The notes under the pieces: model-generated
The model's database searches: none
What the model saw: only the letters and a program-made list of their open reading frames with translations
What the model was told of the DNA's origin: nothing
Translations under genes and position numbers: made by a program
Shown here: one piece after another, positions 24,215 to 32,367 of the stretch
Layout: each line of letters opens with the position of its first letter
How positions within the stretch are numbered: position 1 is the stretch's first letter
NCBI RefSeq assembly: GCF_018403185.1
Contig: NZ_BOSE01000006.1
Coordinates: 1-64,000 of the forward strand
Direction: 5' to 3'
Length of the DNA: 64,000 nt
Source of the DNA: Paenibacillus montaniterrae
GTDB taxonomy: Bacteria > Bacillota > Bacilli > Paenibacillales > Paenibacillaceae

Positions 24215-24691
24215 TTACAGTGAAGTTGATTTATAACTTTCCTTTAAACATTGCTTTGTAATATATAAAATCTGTCCCATATGCTCGGAGAAGTGTGTTG
24301 TACACTGATGTAGCATCTCTATGTTTTTTCTTTTTTTTCCTCTGACTAATTGCACTTCTTCGAACTTCTCTTCCGGTAAATCCATTATTAGGGTAATGAT
24401 AAATTCCATATTACTGTTAATCAGTGTTTCGGCTTCATTCTTTGTCATAAATGTCCTTAAAAATTCCTTGTCACGATTTCTGACTATTTCTTCATTGCAG
24501 ATACCTGCTCTTATTCTTTCGTTTATATTTCCTTCAATATGCCTTAATAAGGTAGGTATATTATGACTTACATGATCAGGAGCCCAATTTAACTGTTCTT
24601 CACTTAATTGCTCTATAGCTTTAAAGGTACGTTTTTTTATTTCTTCAAACTTCTTTATAAGCCATTCACGATTATTAAATTCATACTTCAC
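24215..24691 (-). CDS. DinB-fold (DUF1572-like) protein
   Basis: 158 aa, GTG start at 24691 with GAGGAG upstream. IPTLLRHIEGNINERIRA (residues about 45-62) and CTTHFSEHMGQILYITKQ (about 130-147) provide the spaced histidines of the DinB-type metal site. This is the fifth DinB-fold gene in the array if the truncated one is counted. Function unknown. Upstream lies an IS110-family remnant that separates it from its promoter-side attC. Confidence 0.82.
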   Translation of the reverse strand: MKYEFNNREWLIKKFEEIKKRTFKAIEQLSEEQLNWAPDHVSHNIPTLLRHIEGNINERIRAGICNEEIVRNRDKEFLRTFMTKNEAETLINSNMEFIITLIMDLPEEKFEEVQLVRGKKRKNIEMLHQCTTHFSEHMGQILYITKQCLKESYKSTSL

Positions 24692-24764
24692 AGATACTCC
24701 TCCTCGTATAGTAGTTCTTGAACAAAATTTTGAATCAGTTTCCAGCTCTCGAGAGAGCGAGATC

Positions 24765-24936
24765 CATATCGGACTCGAATCGACTTCGGTTTACAGCTGG
24801 CATACCGCCATGTACTTGCCAACATAAACGTGCCCTCGTCTTAACCGCAAGAAAGCTTGTGCGTTTGGTCGATGTGCTGCTACGCAACGCCCAACTCTAT
24901 ACGCCGCGCAAGAAGGTGATGCCTGCAAAGGATTAA
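24765..24936 (+). pseudogene. IS110-family transposase remnant (internally deleted)
   Basis: On the plus strand HIGLESTSVYSWHTAMYL ends in a stop. A frame change then gives QHKRALVLTARKLVRLVDVL and LRNAQLYTPRKKV to TAA at 24936. The first block is like the N-terminal DEDD RNase H-like domain and the second the C-terminus of IS110-family transposases; most of the protein between them is gone. Only scrap sequence without ORFs follows to 25125. Some IS110-group elements target attC sites, so its position in this array is notable, though it lies outside the attC itself. Confidence 0.65.
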
Positions 24937-25125
24937 CCCCTTCTTAAGCAAAAGTCCACTGTGAATCCCCAGTAAAAATCTGGTATTTACTATGTTTTTG
25001 GACTGGGACTAGTTTGATGCGCCTTTTTTCGGTACATTTCGTTGGTGTAGCCTAAAGTATTTCCAATTGAGCCGATTTAGGGACTTGACATCATACCGCT
25101 GGACTGTAATCAATTGCAATAATTT

Positions 25126-25285
25126 CCGATAACGTTCTTGCATTAACGAACCCGAAAGGCTTAAGTGGAACGCATGCGGAACGGGTCGTTAGACTTAGAC
25201 TCGCAGGGTTGTCAGCAGCATCTGCTTCTTTGTCAATAACTTCTGCTGACCGAGGGGCATACGCCCGTTAATGCGGTGTTATAAG
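25126..25285 (-). repeat. attC-like site
   Basis: Cores CCGATAAC (25126-25133) and GTTATAAG (25278-25285). Arms CCCGAAAGGCTTAAGTGG / TTAGACTTAGACTCGCAGGGT and GTCAGCAGC / CTGCTGAC. Confidence 0.92.
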
Positions 25286-25668
25286 ATGTAGCCGCCTTCT
25301 TCGAATACCTACAAGTATGTTCTCTCACAACATTCAACTATCGTTCTCAGTTAGTTTAGATTTGTATAAGAAGACAGTCCAAGTAATACCTTTTTTCAGC
25401 TTTCGTATCATTCTGCATTACTTCCAATTAGTGGAACGAAGCTGCCTATTTTTCGTCAGCAGCCTTGTGTTGAAGATTTTGGAGCTAACTAACCGTTCTA
25501 TGGCAACTATACTTGAGTAGGAGACTCAAGGTCTACTACAATTCGCTCCTCTTCTTAAAAAGATACTCCCAAGGACTAATCATTATTTGAACTGTGCAAG
25601 CGTATCCAATAACTCACTACGCGACCTCTCGAGGAGAAGCACCCTTTGGTTACAAAGAAACCTTCACT
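25286..25668 (-). other. Gene-free stretch inside a well-bounded cassette
   Basis: The cassette 25279-26172 has exactly complementary cores, yet only its upstream half encodes a protein (25669-26061). These 380 bp at its 3' end show no plausible ORF on the minus strand; a 67-codon plus-strand frame has no ribosome site. They may be a decayed second gene or hold a non-coding RNA. Nothing else is recognised. Confidence 0.5.
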
Positions 25669-26061
25669 TCATTTCTTGCTTGAGCGCATTGCCTTAACAT
25701 GCTTAAGAGTTCCGTCATTTGCAAAGCGTGAATAATCGTCTGATTCTATGGCGTAAATAGCTATTTTTCCGTCTTTGTCACTATGTACTCCCCAGCCATA
25801 ACGCTTGGAAAGAGCCGAAGAACGAAAGCACGGTTGGCCTTTTGAGAAAAAGTTCTCGCGGCTTATTCCTCTACGATTACCGTTAGATTCGTAAAGTACA
25901 TCATCCGAAGTATACTGATAGGGTCTGTCTATAAGCATTTCGTACTCGATTCGCACAGCAGTCTTAGGTTCTCTCAACGGTGGTTCCGTGGCTTTGGTTG
26001 TTGGGCAATCCTCTGCCACTTCGATAAATGTATTAAAATAGTTTGTGGTGTGTTGTTTCAT
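25669..26061 (-). CDS. DUF6157 family protein
   Basis: 130 aa. The opening MKQHTTNYFNTFIEVAEDCP and the YQYTSDDVLYESNGNRRGIS, FFSKGQPCFRSSALSKRYGW and YAIESDDYSRF segments fit the small DUF6157 family, which is widespread and of unknown function. Soluble, no signal peptide. It sits in the promoter-proximal half of a cassette with exactly matching cores GTTATAAG / CTTATAAC. Confidence 0.85.
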   Translation of the reverse strand: MKQHTTNYFNTFIEVAEDCPTTKATEPPLREPKTAVRIEYEMLIDRPYQYTSDDVLYESNGNRRGISRENFFSKGQPCFRSSALSKRYGWGVHSDKDGKIAIYAIESDDYSRFANDGTLKHVKAMRSSKK

Positions 26062-26164
26062 TTAATAACCCCCTTTAATAATTAATGATCATAGAGCTCT
26101 TCTGCCCAGTTAGTTTAAAGTACATTTAAGCTTTGATGAATGGGTGTATGCTTTGCGGCTATTT

Positions 26165-26262
26165 CTTATAACGTTTCTGTATTCACAACCCAGCTTATGC
26201 TGGGTGTCCGGCGCATGCCGGACCCAGGACGAATATCCGCAGCGTGAATATAATGTTATGTG
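26165..26262 (-). repeat. attC-like site, compact
   Basis: Cores CTTATAAC (26165-26172, exact partner of GTTATAAG at 25278) and GTTATGTG (26255-26262). Arms ACCCAGCTTATGCTGGGT and GTCCGGCGCATGCCGGAC are two clean hairpins. Confidence 0.92.
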
Positions 26263-26301
26263 GAGTCAGTGTCTTCTTTGAGTTGCATAATAAATCTCTA
26301 A

Positions 26302-26661
26302 CTATATTCTTTGTTCTTCTTCCATCCATTGTTCAAGTGTGTCTTTTATTAAAAAACGATCCTTAGAAGAAATACTTTTAATTTCGTTCCAGTTCCCGTC
26401 AACGAGTCGCAAACAATAGTGTCCATTGATATTTGAATCGGGGTACCATCCTAGATCGAAAAGCATAGTATCTTTTCTCTCAGGAATGTACCATTTCCCC
26501 TTTTTGATTTTCAATTTAGTTATTTGTAATAAGTCTTCTGTGAAGAATCCCCAGTTTTCGATAAAGTAGTCACTATCCTCACTAAGGTTAAGGTCTACAT
26601 CGTAAAATTTGTTATAGGTTATTGCATAACCTGCTGGAATCTTAAGTTGTATTAGATTCAT
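26302..26661 (-). CDS. Hypothetical cassette protein (119 aa)
   Basis: ATG at 26661 chosen with GAAGGTGAGG upstream; a GTG three codons earlier is possible. Soluble, Trp/Tyr-rich beta protein (YDVDLNLSEDSDYFIENWGF, LFDLGWYPDSNINGHYCLRL) ending with a helix DTLEQWMEEEQ. It resembles small immunity-type proteins in style, without family evidence. Exact cores GTTATGTG / CACATAAC. Confidence 0.72.
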   Translation of the reverse strand: MNLIQLKIPAGYAITYNKFYDVDLNLSEDSDYFIENWGFFTEDLLQITKLKIKKGKWYIPERKDTMLFDLGWYPDSNINGHYCLRLVDGNWNEIKSISSKDRFLIKDTLEQWMEEEQRI

Positions 26662-26705
26662 TTCCCTCACCTTCTTACTAAAAAATTATATTCCCTACTG
26701 ATTTT

Positions 26706-26855
26706 CACATAACGTTCTTGTTTTCCTGACGTCAATTCCCCTTAGATAGCTCTTATTCTTAGGGGATTCGATGTGTCTGACTGATTATGCTTCCTTAAAT
26801 CCCATCGGGCAGACCGAGCAGCTTAAGCCGCGAAGCTGGAACACTTTGTTATCCG
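26706..26855 (-). repeat. attC-like site with inserted hairpin
   Basis: Cores CACATAAC (26706-26713, exact partner of GTTATGTG at 26255) and GTTATCCG (26848-26855). Stem AATTCCCCTTAG... at 26734-26768 carries the CTTAGATAGCTCTTAT apex seen at 7213 and 10926. Second arm GTCTGACTGA / CGGGCAGAC. Confidence 0.9.
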
Positions 26856-26917
26856 ATGCCCCCTGCTTATTTGAGTCACTAATATACTATTTACGATTAT
26901 TTATTATTTTTGAATAA

Positions 26918-27417
26918 TTATTTGATAATAATTTCTGCACATTCTTCTGGCGTATTCAAACTCGTATTGACTGAGCAGCTATAGCGAATGTTTTTTGACA
27001 TTATTTCACTTTGCTCATCTGATTGATCTTCTCTTCTGTCACCACGTTCTATACTTCTCTTACGACAAAGATCTAAAGGACAATACACCTCAGCTACATC
27101 TAAAGGATACCCATTAAAAATATCTTTGACCTTATCGTAATGTGGGTTTAACTCAGGTCTTTCAACAAGTATCCCATCGATTAAAACATTCTTTCCACTA
27201 TCCGAAAACAATTTTGCTGTGTAATACATCATTATTATTGCTTCACTTAAGTACTTCCAGTAGTCTTTCCGCAGATGTTTATCACCAATCGTATTTTCAA
27301 AAAGATCATTGGCAACAACATAAAAAAATGGTTCAGAGTAAGTTTGCATAGCTTCGACTATTGAAGTTTTACTGAACTTGTTACTCCATTCAAAAATATA
27401 ATTCTCCCTTTATCCAT
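26918..27417 (-). pseudogene. Chloramphenicol-phosphotransferase-like kinase with frameshifted Walker A
   Basis: From ATG 27417 the frame reads MDKGRIIFLNGVTSSVKLQ and stops. One base added near 27371 restores NGVTSSGKTSIVEAMQTYSE, a Walker A loop, joined to SEPFFYVVANDLFENTIGD and the 120 residues after it (open from 27349). FLNG-x-x-SSGKTS plus FYVxxDxF and VLIDGILVERPEL fits the chloramphenicol 3-O-phosphotransferase-like family. The lost base destroys the P-loop glycine. The ATG starts 6 nt after the stop of the DUF5071 gene, so the pair shared one cassette. Core GTTATCCG pairs with CAGATAAC with one mismatch. Confidence 0.78.
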
Positions 27418-27422
27418 ATTTC

Positions 27423-27812
27423 TCATCTTCCTTTGTTTAATATCTCTTGAGCAGTAAGATGTACTTCTTCTAGTTCTTCACCCTTTGTTGGATTATAAGC
27501 AATTCTTTCAATATGTCCTTGTAAAATTTTTCTTATTTCCTTTGGCAACTCCATTACAAAATATCTTAGACACCATTCTTTCCAGATATCGTCTCTACCA
27601 TTAAGCACATTTATTACAAAAGGAATTGTTTCTTGAGGTATAGTTAAAAGTAGTCTTGATATCTCAATAGCAATTGGCCAGTTAATGTCTTGTAGCCATT
27701 CTAGTAACTCTGGAATTAATTCTTTAAGGTCGTTTTTATCTAGTTTTTTTAACTCATTTACTCTTTCAAAGTCATGTTTATCCCTCGGTAATAGGTTTAT
27801 AAGATTACTCAT
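27423..27812 (-). CDS. DUF5071 domain protein
   Basis: 129 aa. LINLLPRDKHDFERVNELKKL, then LIPELLEWLQDINWPIAIEI (residues about 33-52), DDIWKEWCLRYFVMELP and NPTKGEELEEVHLTAQEIL follow the DUF5071 pattern, a small helical protein of unknown role often found in accessory gene sets. It is the first gene of a two-gene cassette, with the broken kinase directly behind it. Confidence 0.85.
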   Translation of the reverse strand: MSNLINLLPRDKHDFERVNELKKLDKNDLKELIPELLEWLQDINWPIAIEISRLLLTIPQETIPFVINVLNGRDDIWKEWCLRYFVMELPKEIRKILQGHIERIAYNPTKGEELEEVHLTAQEILNKGR

Positions 27813-27849
27813 TGTTTCTGTTCCTCTTCCTAATTATTTGCAATCATTT

Positions 27850-28015
27850 CAGATAACGTTTTTGCATTAACGAACCCGAAAGGCTTAAGATTAGCGAAGC
27901 GGAACGGGTCGTAGACTTAAGCCTTGCTGGGTTGTCACGTGAATCAGCTTTTCTGCCAAATTCATCACCAGTGACCGAGTGGCTTGACCCCTATGCGTGA
28001 ATGCAGTGTTAGGTG
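27850..28015 (-). repeat. attC-like site
   Basis: Cores CAGATAAC (27850-27857) and GTTAGGTG (28008-28015). Arms CCCGAAAGGCTTAAGATT / AGACTTAAGCCTTGCTGGGT and GTCACGTGA / CCAGTGAC. Confidence 0.92.
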
Positions 28016-28021
28016 ATGTCA

Positions 28022-28555
28022 CTATCTTCTTGAACTTCCTGCATCAATTAACTCTTCCATTTTGAAGAGAGAGTGCACTTTCAAACCAATTTCTTCCAAC
28101 TTTCTTCTTCCTTCAGGATTTCTTTCAATTACACAAATGACATCCTCTACTATTGCACCCGCATCCCTTAAGTCATTCGTACTTAATATGACTTGACCAC
28201 CTGTCGTGATAACGTCTTCAATAATACAAATTCTTTTCCCCTCTATACTTGTACCCTCAGCTAGTTTACATGTTCCATATTCTTTTGCTTTCTTTCTTAC
28301 AAATGCAGTAGAAATATTAGACTTCAATGAAAGAGCGGTCGCTATTGGAATACCACCCATTTCTAGTCCAGCTAGAACTTCAATTCCCTCAGGTATTAAT
28401 CCTACTAATTCATCTGCGACTTTAGTCAATACGGCTGGATTAGACTCAAATAAGTATTTATCAAAATATTCACTTGAAATTTGTCCCGATCTCAATGTAA
28501 ATGTTCCAGTTAAATGTGCTACTTTATAGACTTCTCTTGCTAAACTGTTTTTCAT
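28022..28555 (-). CDS. pyrE: Orotate phosphoribosyltransferase-like protein
   Basis: 177 aa, AAGGAGG upstream of the ATG. HLTGTFTLRSGQISSEYFDKY at the N-terminus, GLEMGGIPIATALSL (about residues 65-79), FVRKKAKEYGT (about 87-97) and the PRPP loop CIIEDVITTGGQVILS (about 111-126) define orotate phosphoribosyltransferase, which makes OMP from orotate and PRPP. A housekeeping enzyme as a mobile cassette is unusual; a chromosomal copy elsewhere is expected. Exact cores GTTAGGTG / CACCTAAC. Related PRTases with other substrates cannot be excluded. Confidence 0.85.
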   Translation of the reverse strand: MKNSLAREVYKVAHLTGTFTLRSGQISSEYFDKYLFESNPAVLTKVADELVGLIPEGIEVLAGLEMGGIPIATALSLKSNISTAFVRKKAKEYGTCKLAEGTSIEGKRICIIEDVITTGGQVILSTNDLRDAGAIVEDVICVIERNPEGRRKLEEIGLKVHSLFKMEELIDAGSSRR

Positions 28556-28601
28556 ATTATCCTCCTTAAGTATGCTTTCTTTAAAATGATTACAGTGATT
28601 T

Positions 28602-28795
28602 CACCTAACGTTTTTGTATTTACGAACCTTCACTGCCTTAAACGACCAACGGGAGTGGCCGCGACGCGGTTAGGCAGTGCAAGGTTATCCGGTTAATGCT
28701 TCCTTGCTACTGATTCGACTTCTTCGAAACCACTTTTATCTGCATTGGTCGGACCAAGGAGCGATAGCGACGTAGCGTGAATACGGTGTTATCGG
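28602..28795 (-). repeat. attC-like site
   Basis: Cores CACCTAAC (28602-28609, exact partner of GTTAGGTG at 28008) and GTTATCGG (28788-28795). First arm ACTGCCTTAAACGACC / GCGGTTAGGCAGT; second arm TATCCGGTTAAT / GGTCGGACC. Confidence 0.92.
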
Positions 28796-28826
28796 AAGTT
28801 TGGTTCTTCGAAGAAATACTAAAGCA

Positions 28827-30641
28827 TTAGTTAATGTTATATTGTGATTCCAACCAGTATAAATAATATGGGTCTTTAACATGTTCTACTATCTTTTTTT
28901 TAATTGATTCATTAGTTCTGATCTTCTCAGAATTTAATACTGAACATAGTACTAAAAATTTCCATAACGGATAAGGGTTTTGTTTCATCTTAGGAAAGAG
29001 ATAGTACGATAATTTATTGTCCAACTTTTCTATATCTTTAAACAACATAATTTGACTTGCTAATGTAACTGTATTTGGTATTCCTGAAGAAATTTGGTTT
29101 GATAGTAATGCTTCAACACTTCTTCTATCCGAAATTAAAAGCCTCGCTAGAATAGCAGTAACTTGTCTACGTAGAAATGAGTCCGTTTGCCATAGATTTT
29201 TATATTGCCTAATAAATTTCAATAAATCTTCCGGATGGCTGTACTTAGTTCTAAACCAAAGAATACAGTAAAAATCTGAAGGGACTTTTCTATTAAATGA
29301 AAAACGTACAATATGATTTTCAAACTCTAGAAGGAATGATTTTGACGTTTCGTTTTTTGGAATTTCCCATTGAGTCACAAGAAAGCAAAGTTGATAAAGG
29401 GAAATGTCATCAAATACATCAATATTTTTTACTATATTTAATACATTTTCCGCACTCTTTTTCTGATACCCTACTTTTAATAGATAATAGATAAGATTTT
29501 GTCGGAGCACCGGGTATTCAATATATATATTTGGCAGATCATTTAGAAGTTTATGTGAATTCAATCTATTGAAGGTTGTAATATATCTCTTAGCAATTTT
29601 ATCCCAATATTTAGCTCCTTGATCTTTGAAATGCTTTTTGAATCTCTTATAAACTTCAGAAGTAATAGCTTTGTATTCTGGGTCTGAGATTTTAGTGTTT
29701 TCGATACTATCAATATATTTATTTTCATTAATTTGAAAATGATAAAAACCATCAGTATCATTATAAATGTTTGTTTTGGAGAGATTTAAAGCTAAACCTC
29801 TAGTTTTTAGCATGTCTGAGATTGAGCTTATTATCTCAATTGCTTGTTTTTTGGAATCTACTCCTATAACAATGTCATCCATCCAGCGAGTATAACTATT
29901 ATTCGTTTTTTGCTTAATCACATCATCTATTTCAAACAAAAAAGAATGAGCTAAAAGTCTTATTCCTTCAATATTTGTAGTTGGTAATCCTCTAGCAGAA
30001 TAAGGTAGATAATCAGGTTTCCAAGATACTTCTTCGATTATTCTAAAAATCAAATCTATTATTACTTCACTAATTTTTGAAAGACTGGTAAACACTTTTC
30101 TTAGTTCTCGAATATCGATACTATCGTAATAATTAGCTAAATCAGTTACAACAATTAATTCTTTCTCTTCATTAAAATTATATATTTTTGATTGCATCTT
30201 TTTCCAATGAGCTCTTAAGGTAAGACCATACTCATCAACATCATGTGGCTTAGATACGTTATGCTTATCGCGTGAATAAAATGAATTTTCTGATGGTTGG
30301 TTCTCTAAAACACTTTTTGAGATGTTCTCAACAAGAACTTGAAATACTAGTGCATCTGTTGGTTGTGGAGCTACTAAATGTCTACAGACTCCTAATTTTT
30401 TTTCGATTCTATATGTCATAGCTTGTGAAACTTTATATGATCCGTTTAAGATATCATTTCTGATCGACGTCGCCCGTTCTTCTATATTGTAATTAAAATC
30501 ATAATGATCGAACAAATCTTTAATATCTAAATTGCGTAATTGTTCCTTGACTATTTTCCGCCATACTTCTGTGATTTGTTTCTTTTCAAATATTTTTGAG
30601 AGCTCAGATTTTCTAAGCCTATCAAATCGTTCTGTCTGCAT
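28827..30641 (-). CDS. Reverse transcriptase of a non-intron, defence-type class
   Basis: 604 aa, the largest cassette cargo. RT motifs: VVTDLANYYDSIDI (motif A Asp, residues about 165-178), ARGLPTTNIEGIRLLAHSFL (motif B, about 217-236), YTRWMDDIVIGV (motif C with catalytic DD, about 252-263), then GLALNLSKTNIY (motif D/E). There is no maturase or HNH domain, so it is not a group II intron protein; nor is a retron msr-msd region evident. The C-terminal about 280 residues are helical, like the alpha-repeat tails of Abi/DRT-type reverse transcriptases that give phage defence. Class assignment needs a tree. The cassette cores do not match (GTTATCGG, CTTATAAC). Confidence 0.88.
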   Translation of the reverse strand: MQTERFDRLRKSELSKIFEKKQITEVWRKIVKEQLRNLDIKDLFDHYDFNYNIEERATSIRNDILNGSYKVSQAMTYRIEKKLGVCRHLVAPQPTDALVFQVLVENISKSVLENQPSENSFYSRDKHNVSKPHDVDEYGLTLRAHWKKMQSKIYNFNEEKELIVVTDLANYYDSIDIRELRKVFTSLSKISEVIIDLIFRIIEEVSWKPDYLPYSARGLPTTNIEGIRLLAHSFLFEIDDVIKQKTNNSYTRWMDDIVIGVDSKKQAIEIISSISDMLKTRGLALNLSKTNIYNDTDGFYHFQINENKYIDSIENTKISDPEYKAITSEVYKRFKKHFKDQGAKYWDKIAKRYITTFNRLNSHKLLNDLPNIYIEYPVLRQNLIYYLLKVGYQKKSAENVLNIVKNIDVFDDISLYQLCFLVTQWEIPKNETSKSFLLEFENHIVRFSFNRKVPSDFYCILWFRTKYSHPEDLLKFIRQYKNLWQTDSFLRRQVTAILARLLISDRRSVEALLSNQISSGIPNTVTLASQIMLFKDIEKLDNKLSYYLFPKMKQNPYPLWKFLVLCSVLNSEKIRTNESIKKKIVEHVKDPYYLYWLESQYNIN

Positions 30642-30692
30642 ATAATCTCAACTCCAATAGATATATTTAGATTTAAAGCTTTAACCAAATTT

Positions 30693-30823
30693 CTTATAAC
30701 GTACTTGCATTAACAAACCCGAAAGGCTTAAGTGAAGCGTAGCGCAATGGGTCGTCAGACTTCGCCTTGCAGGGTAGTCACGTGAATCTACTTCTCTGCC
30801 AAAAACATCACCAGTGACCGAGG
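30693..30823 (-). repeat. attC-like site, truncated on the right
   Basis: Left core CTTATAAC (30693-30700) and both arms are intact, but after CCAGTGACCGAGGTG the closing stem and right core are missing. The next gene remnant follows. Confidence 0.88.
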
Positions 30824-30879
30824 TGTCTTCCACGAAATACCAACAATAATATTTGGTTAATAGTTTAAATAAACGGTAA

Positions 30880-31394
30880 TTACAAGTCCTCATCAGGTAT
30901 AAAATGAGGATGAAACCTATTTAATACATCCTCGGGAAACGAATTCACTAGGTCATCGGTTATTAATCCTCCATGAGTTACGAACACAATATTACTACCG
31001 GACGGGTACTCTTCTACTAGTTCTTCTAACAATGATGACAATCTTTCGCATGAACGCCTAGCAGAATCACCAATAGGTGGTTTATAGTCAGGTTCACGTG
31101 TACATCTGTCCCACATCTCGACAAATTCTTGAAAGGATTGCCTGGTAAGTCCCCCCAGTTAGCGCGTTCTCTCAAACGACTATCGATTTTTGTTGGTGAT
31201 TGTTTTTCTTCTGCAATAAATTTTGCGGTTTCTTTAGCTCCTCGGAGTGGACTTGAAACTATTGAGGTTATAGGTATAGTATTAAGATGCTTTGCTGTAG
31301 CCAGTGCCTGATTAATCCCTTTCGGAGTAATTGGAACATCACCAATTGCTTTTTCCTTTATTGCATGCCTTACTAGAAAGAAATTGATACCTAT
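30880..31394 (-). pseudogene. Histidine phosphatase family protein, broken
   Basis: From about 31394 the frame reads IGINFFLVRHAIKEKAIGDV, with RHA in place of the usual RHG, then PITPKGINQALATAK, SSPLRGAKETAKFIA and ERANWGDLPG. It shifts one frame near 31132 and continues QSFQEFVEMWDRCTREPDYK to VFVTHGGLI (second catalytic His) and the stop at 30880. The expected ATG is ATA. Missing start, frameshift and lost attC core at its 3' end agree that this is a decayed cassette. Confidence 0.75.
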
Positions 31395-31447
31395 GGTTCA
31401 AATCCTTCATGTGAGTGATTGAGATTTCATATGGTTTGCGCTGATTT

Positions 31448-31641
31448 CCTATAACGTTCTTGCATTAACGAACCAGAAAGGCTTAAGTGAAGCGCAGCGC
31501 AACGGGTCGATAGACTTAGCCTTGCAGGGTTGTCCGGCTGAATTGACTTCCCTGCAACTGAAATCCCTCTTTGAATCCACTTCTTCTGCTTCGGCCGGAC
31601 CAAGGAGCGATAGCGACGCAGCGTGAATACGGTGTTATATG
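31448..31641 (-). repeat. attC-like site
   Basis: Cores CCTATAAC (31448-31455) and GTTATATG (31634-31641). Second arm GTCCGGCTGA / CGGCCGGAC is lengthened by an extra CTTCTTCTGCTTCG loop, giving 194 bp. Confidence 0.92.
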
Positions 31642-31683
31642 AAGGACTTGCCTTCCTCGAATATGCTTAATAATGCTTTTTCT

Positions 31684-32172
31684 TTACTTATCCAATATTC
31701 TTTCTATCGGGAAAAATAAATATAGATTCCCATCCGTCTCGTTTGATTTATAAAATTCGTGCACTGCACCGACTAACGAATAACCATTGCCCGGCAGATA
31801 CTCAGTAACCATATATTTAAATTTACTTTGATATGTATCTTGATTACATTGAATAATAGCAAATTTGTACGATGGGATTATCCATTTTGTCCAACCTGTC
31901 GGAGCAACGGAATGATCCAATACCTCGCAACCCGCTAAATACTTTCCTTGGTCGGTCCAACGCTCAAAACTTTCTGAAATATCGCTCATTGCCCCCCAAA
32001 GTCCAACTAAATTTCCTTCTTCATTTGTCTTCGCTAGATTCTGAATTTCCCCAAAACCATTATTGGCCTCTTGCCAAAGGGCAGGTATCCATTGAGGAAC
32101 TTCGGCCGCTAATCCTTGTCCTAATTTACCAATCACAGTAAATGATTCCTTAACTTCAATCTGAACTGACAT
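31684..32172 (-). CDS. GyrI-like / AraC effector-binding-domain protein
   Basis: 162 aa from ATG 32172 with AAAGGAG upstream; longer frames enter the attC. FTVIGKLGQGLAAEVPQWIP at the start, GLWGAMSDISESFERW in the middle and VAPTGWTKWIIPSYKFAIIQ near 105-124, ending with a glutamate-containing EFYKS...LYLFFPIE strand, fit stand-alone GyrI-like (SOUL/effector-binding) domains. These bind hydrophobic cations or hydrolyse cyclopropanoids. The DNA-binding part of AraC/MerR relatives is absent. Exact cores GTTATATG / CATATAAC. Confidence 0.85.
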   Translation of the reverse strand: MSVQIEVKESFTVIGKLGQGLAAEVPQWIPALWQEANNGFGEIQNLAKTNEEGNLVGLWGAMSDISESFERWTDQGKYLAGCEVLDHSVAPTGWTKWIIPSYKFAIIQCNQDTYQSKFKYMVTEYLPGNGYSLVGAVHEFYKSNETDGNLYLFFPIERILDK

Positions 32173-32220
32173 AACCGAATCTCCTTTTGGTTTTATAATT
32201 CTATGGGTTTGCAAGTCTTT

Positions 32221-32344
32221 CATATAACGTTCTTGCATTAACGAACTTGCGAATAGCAGGTTGTCACGTGAATTTACTTCTCTCTCAAAGCGCCACCAGT
32301 GACCGAGGAGTGCATGCGACGAAGCGCTAATGCGGTGTTAGCAG
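32221..32344 (-). repeat. attC-like site, short first arm
   Basis: Cores CATATAAC (32221-32228, exact partner of GTTATATG at 31634) and GTTAGCAG (32337-32344). First arm AACTTGCGAATAGCAGGTT; second arm GTCACGTGA / CCAGTGAC. Confidence 0.92.
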
Positions 32345-32367
32345 AAGTTAATGCCTTCTTCGAGTTA

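Noticed and set aside
25317..25520. A 67-codon plus-strand ORF
   Set aside because: No ribosome site, wrong strand for the array, low-complexity hydrophobic sequence without known pattern.
28827..30641. Group II intron or retron
   Set aside because: No maturase or endonuclease domain, no intron RNA domains V/VI or msr-msd region was recognised next to the gene, and its borders are attC sites.
31087..31311. A plus-strand 60-codon ORF in the broken phosphatase
   Set aside because: Antisense to a recognisable histidine phosphatase remnant.
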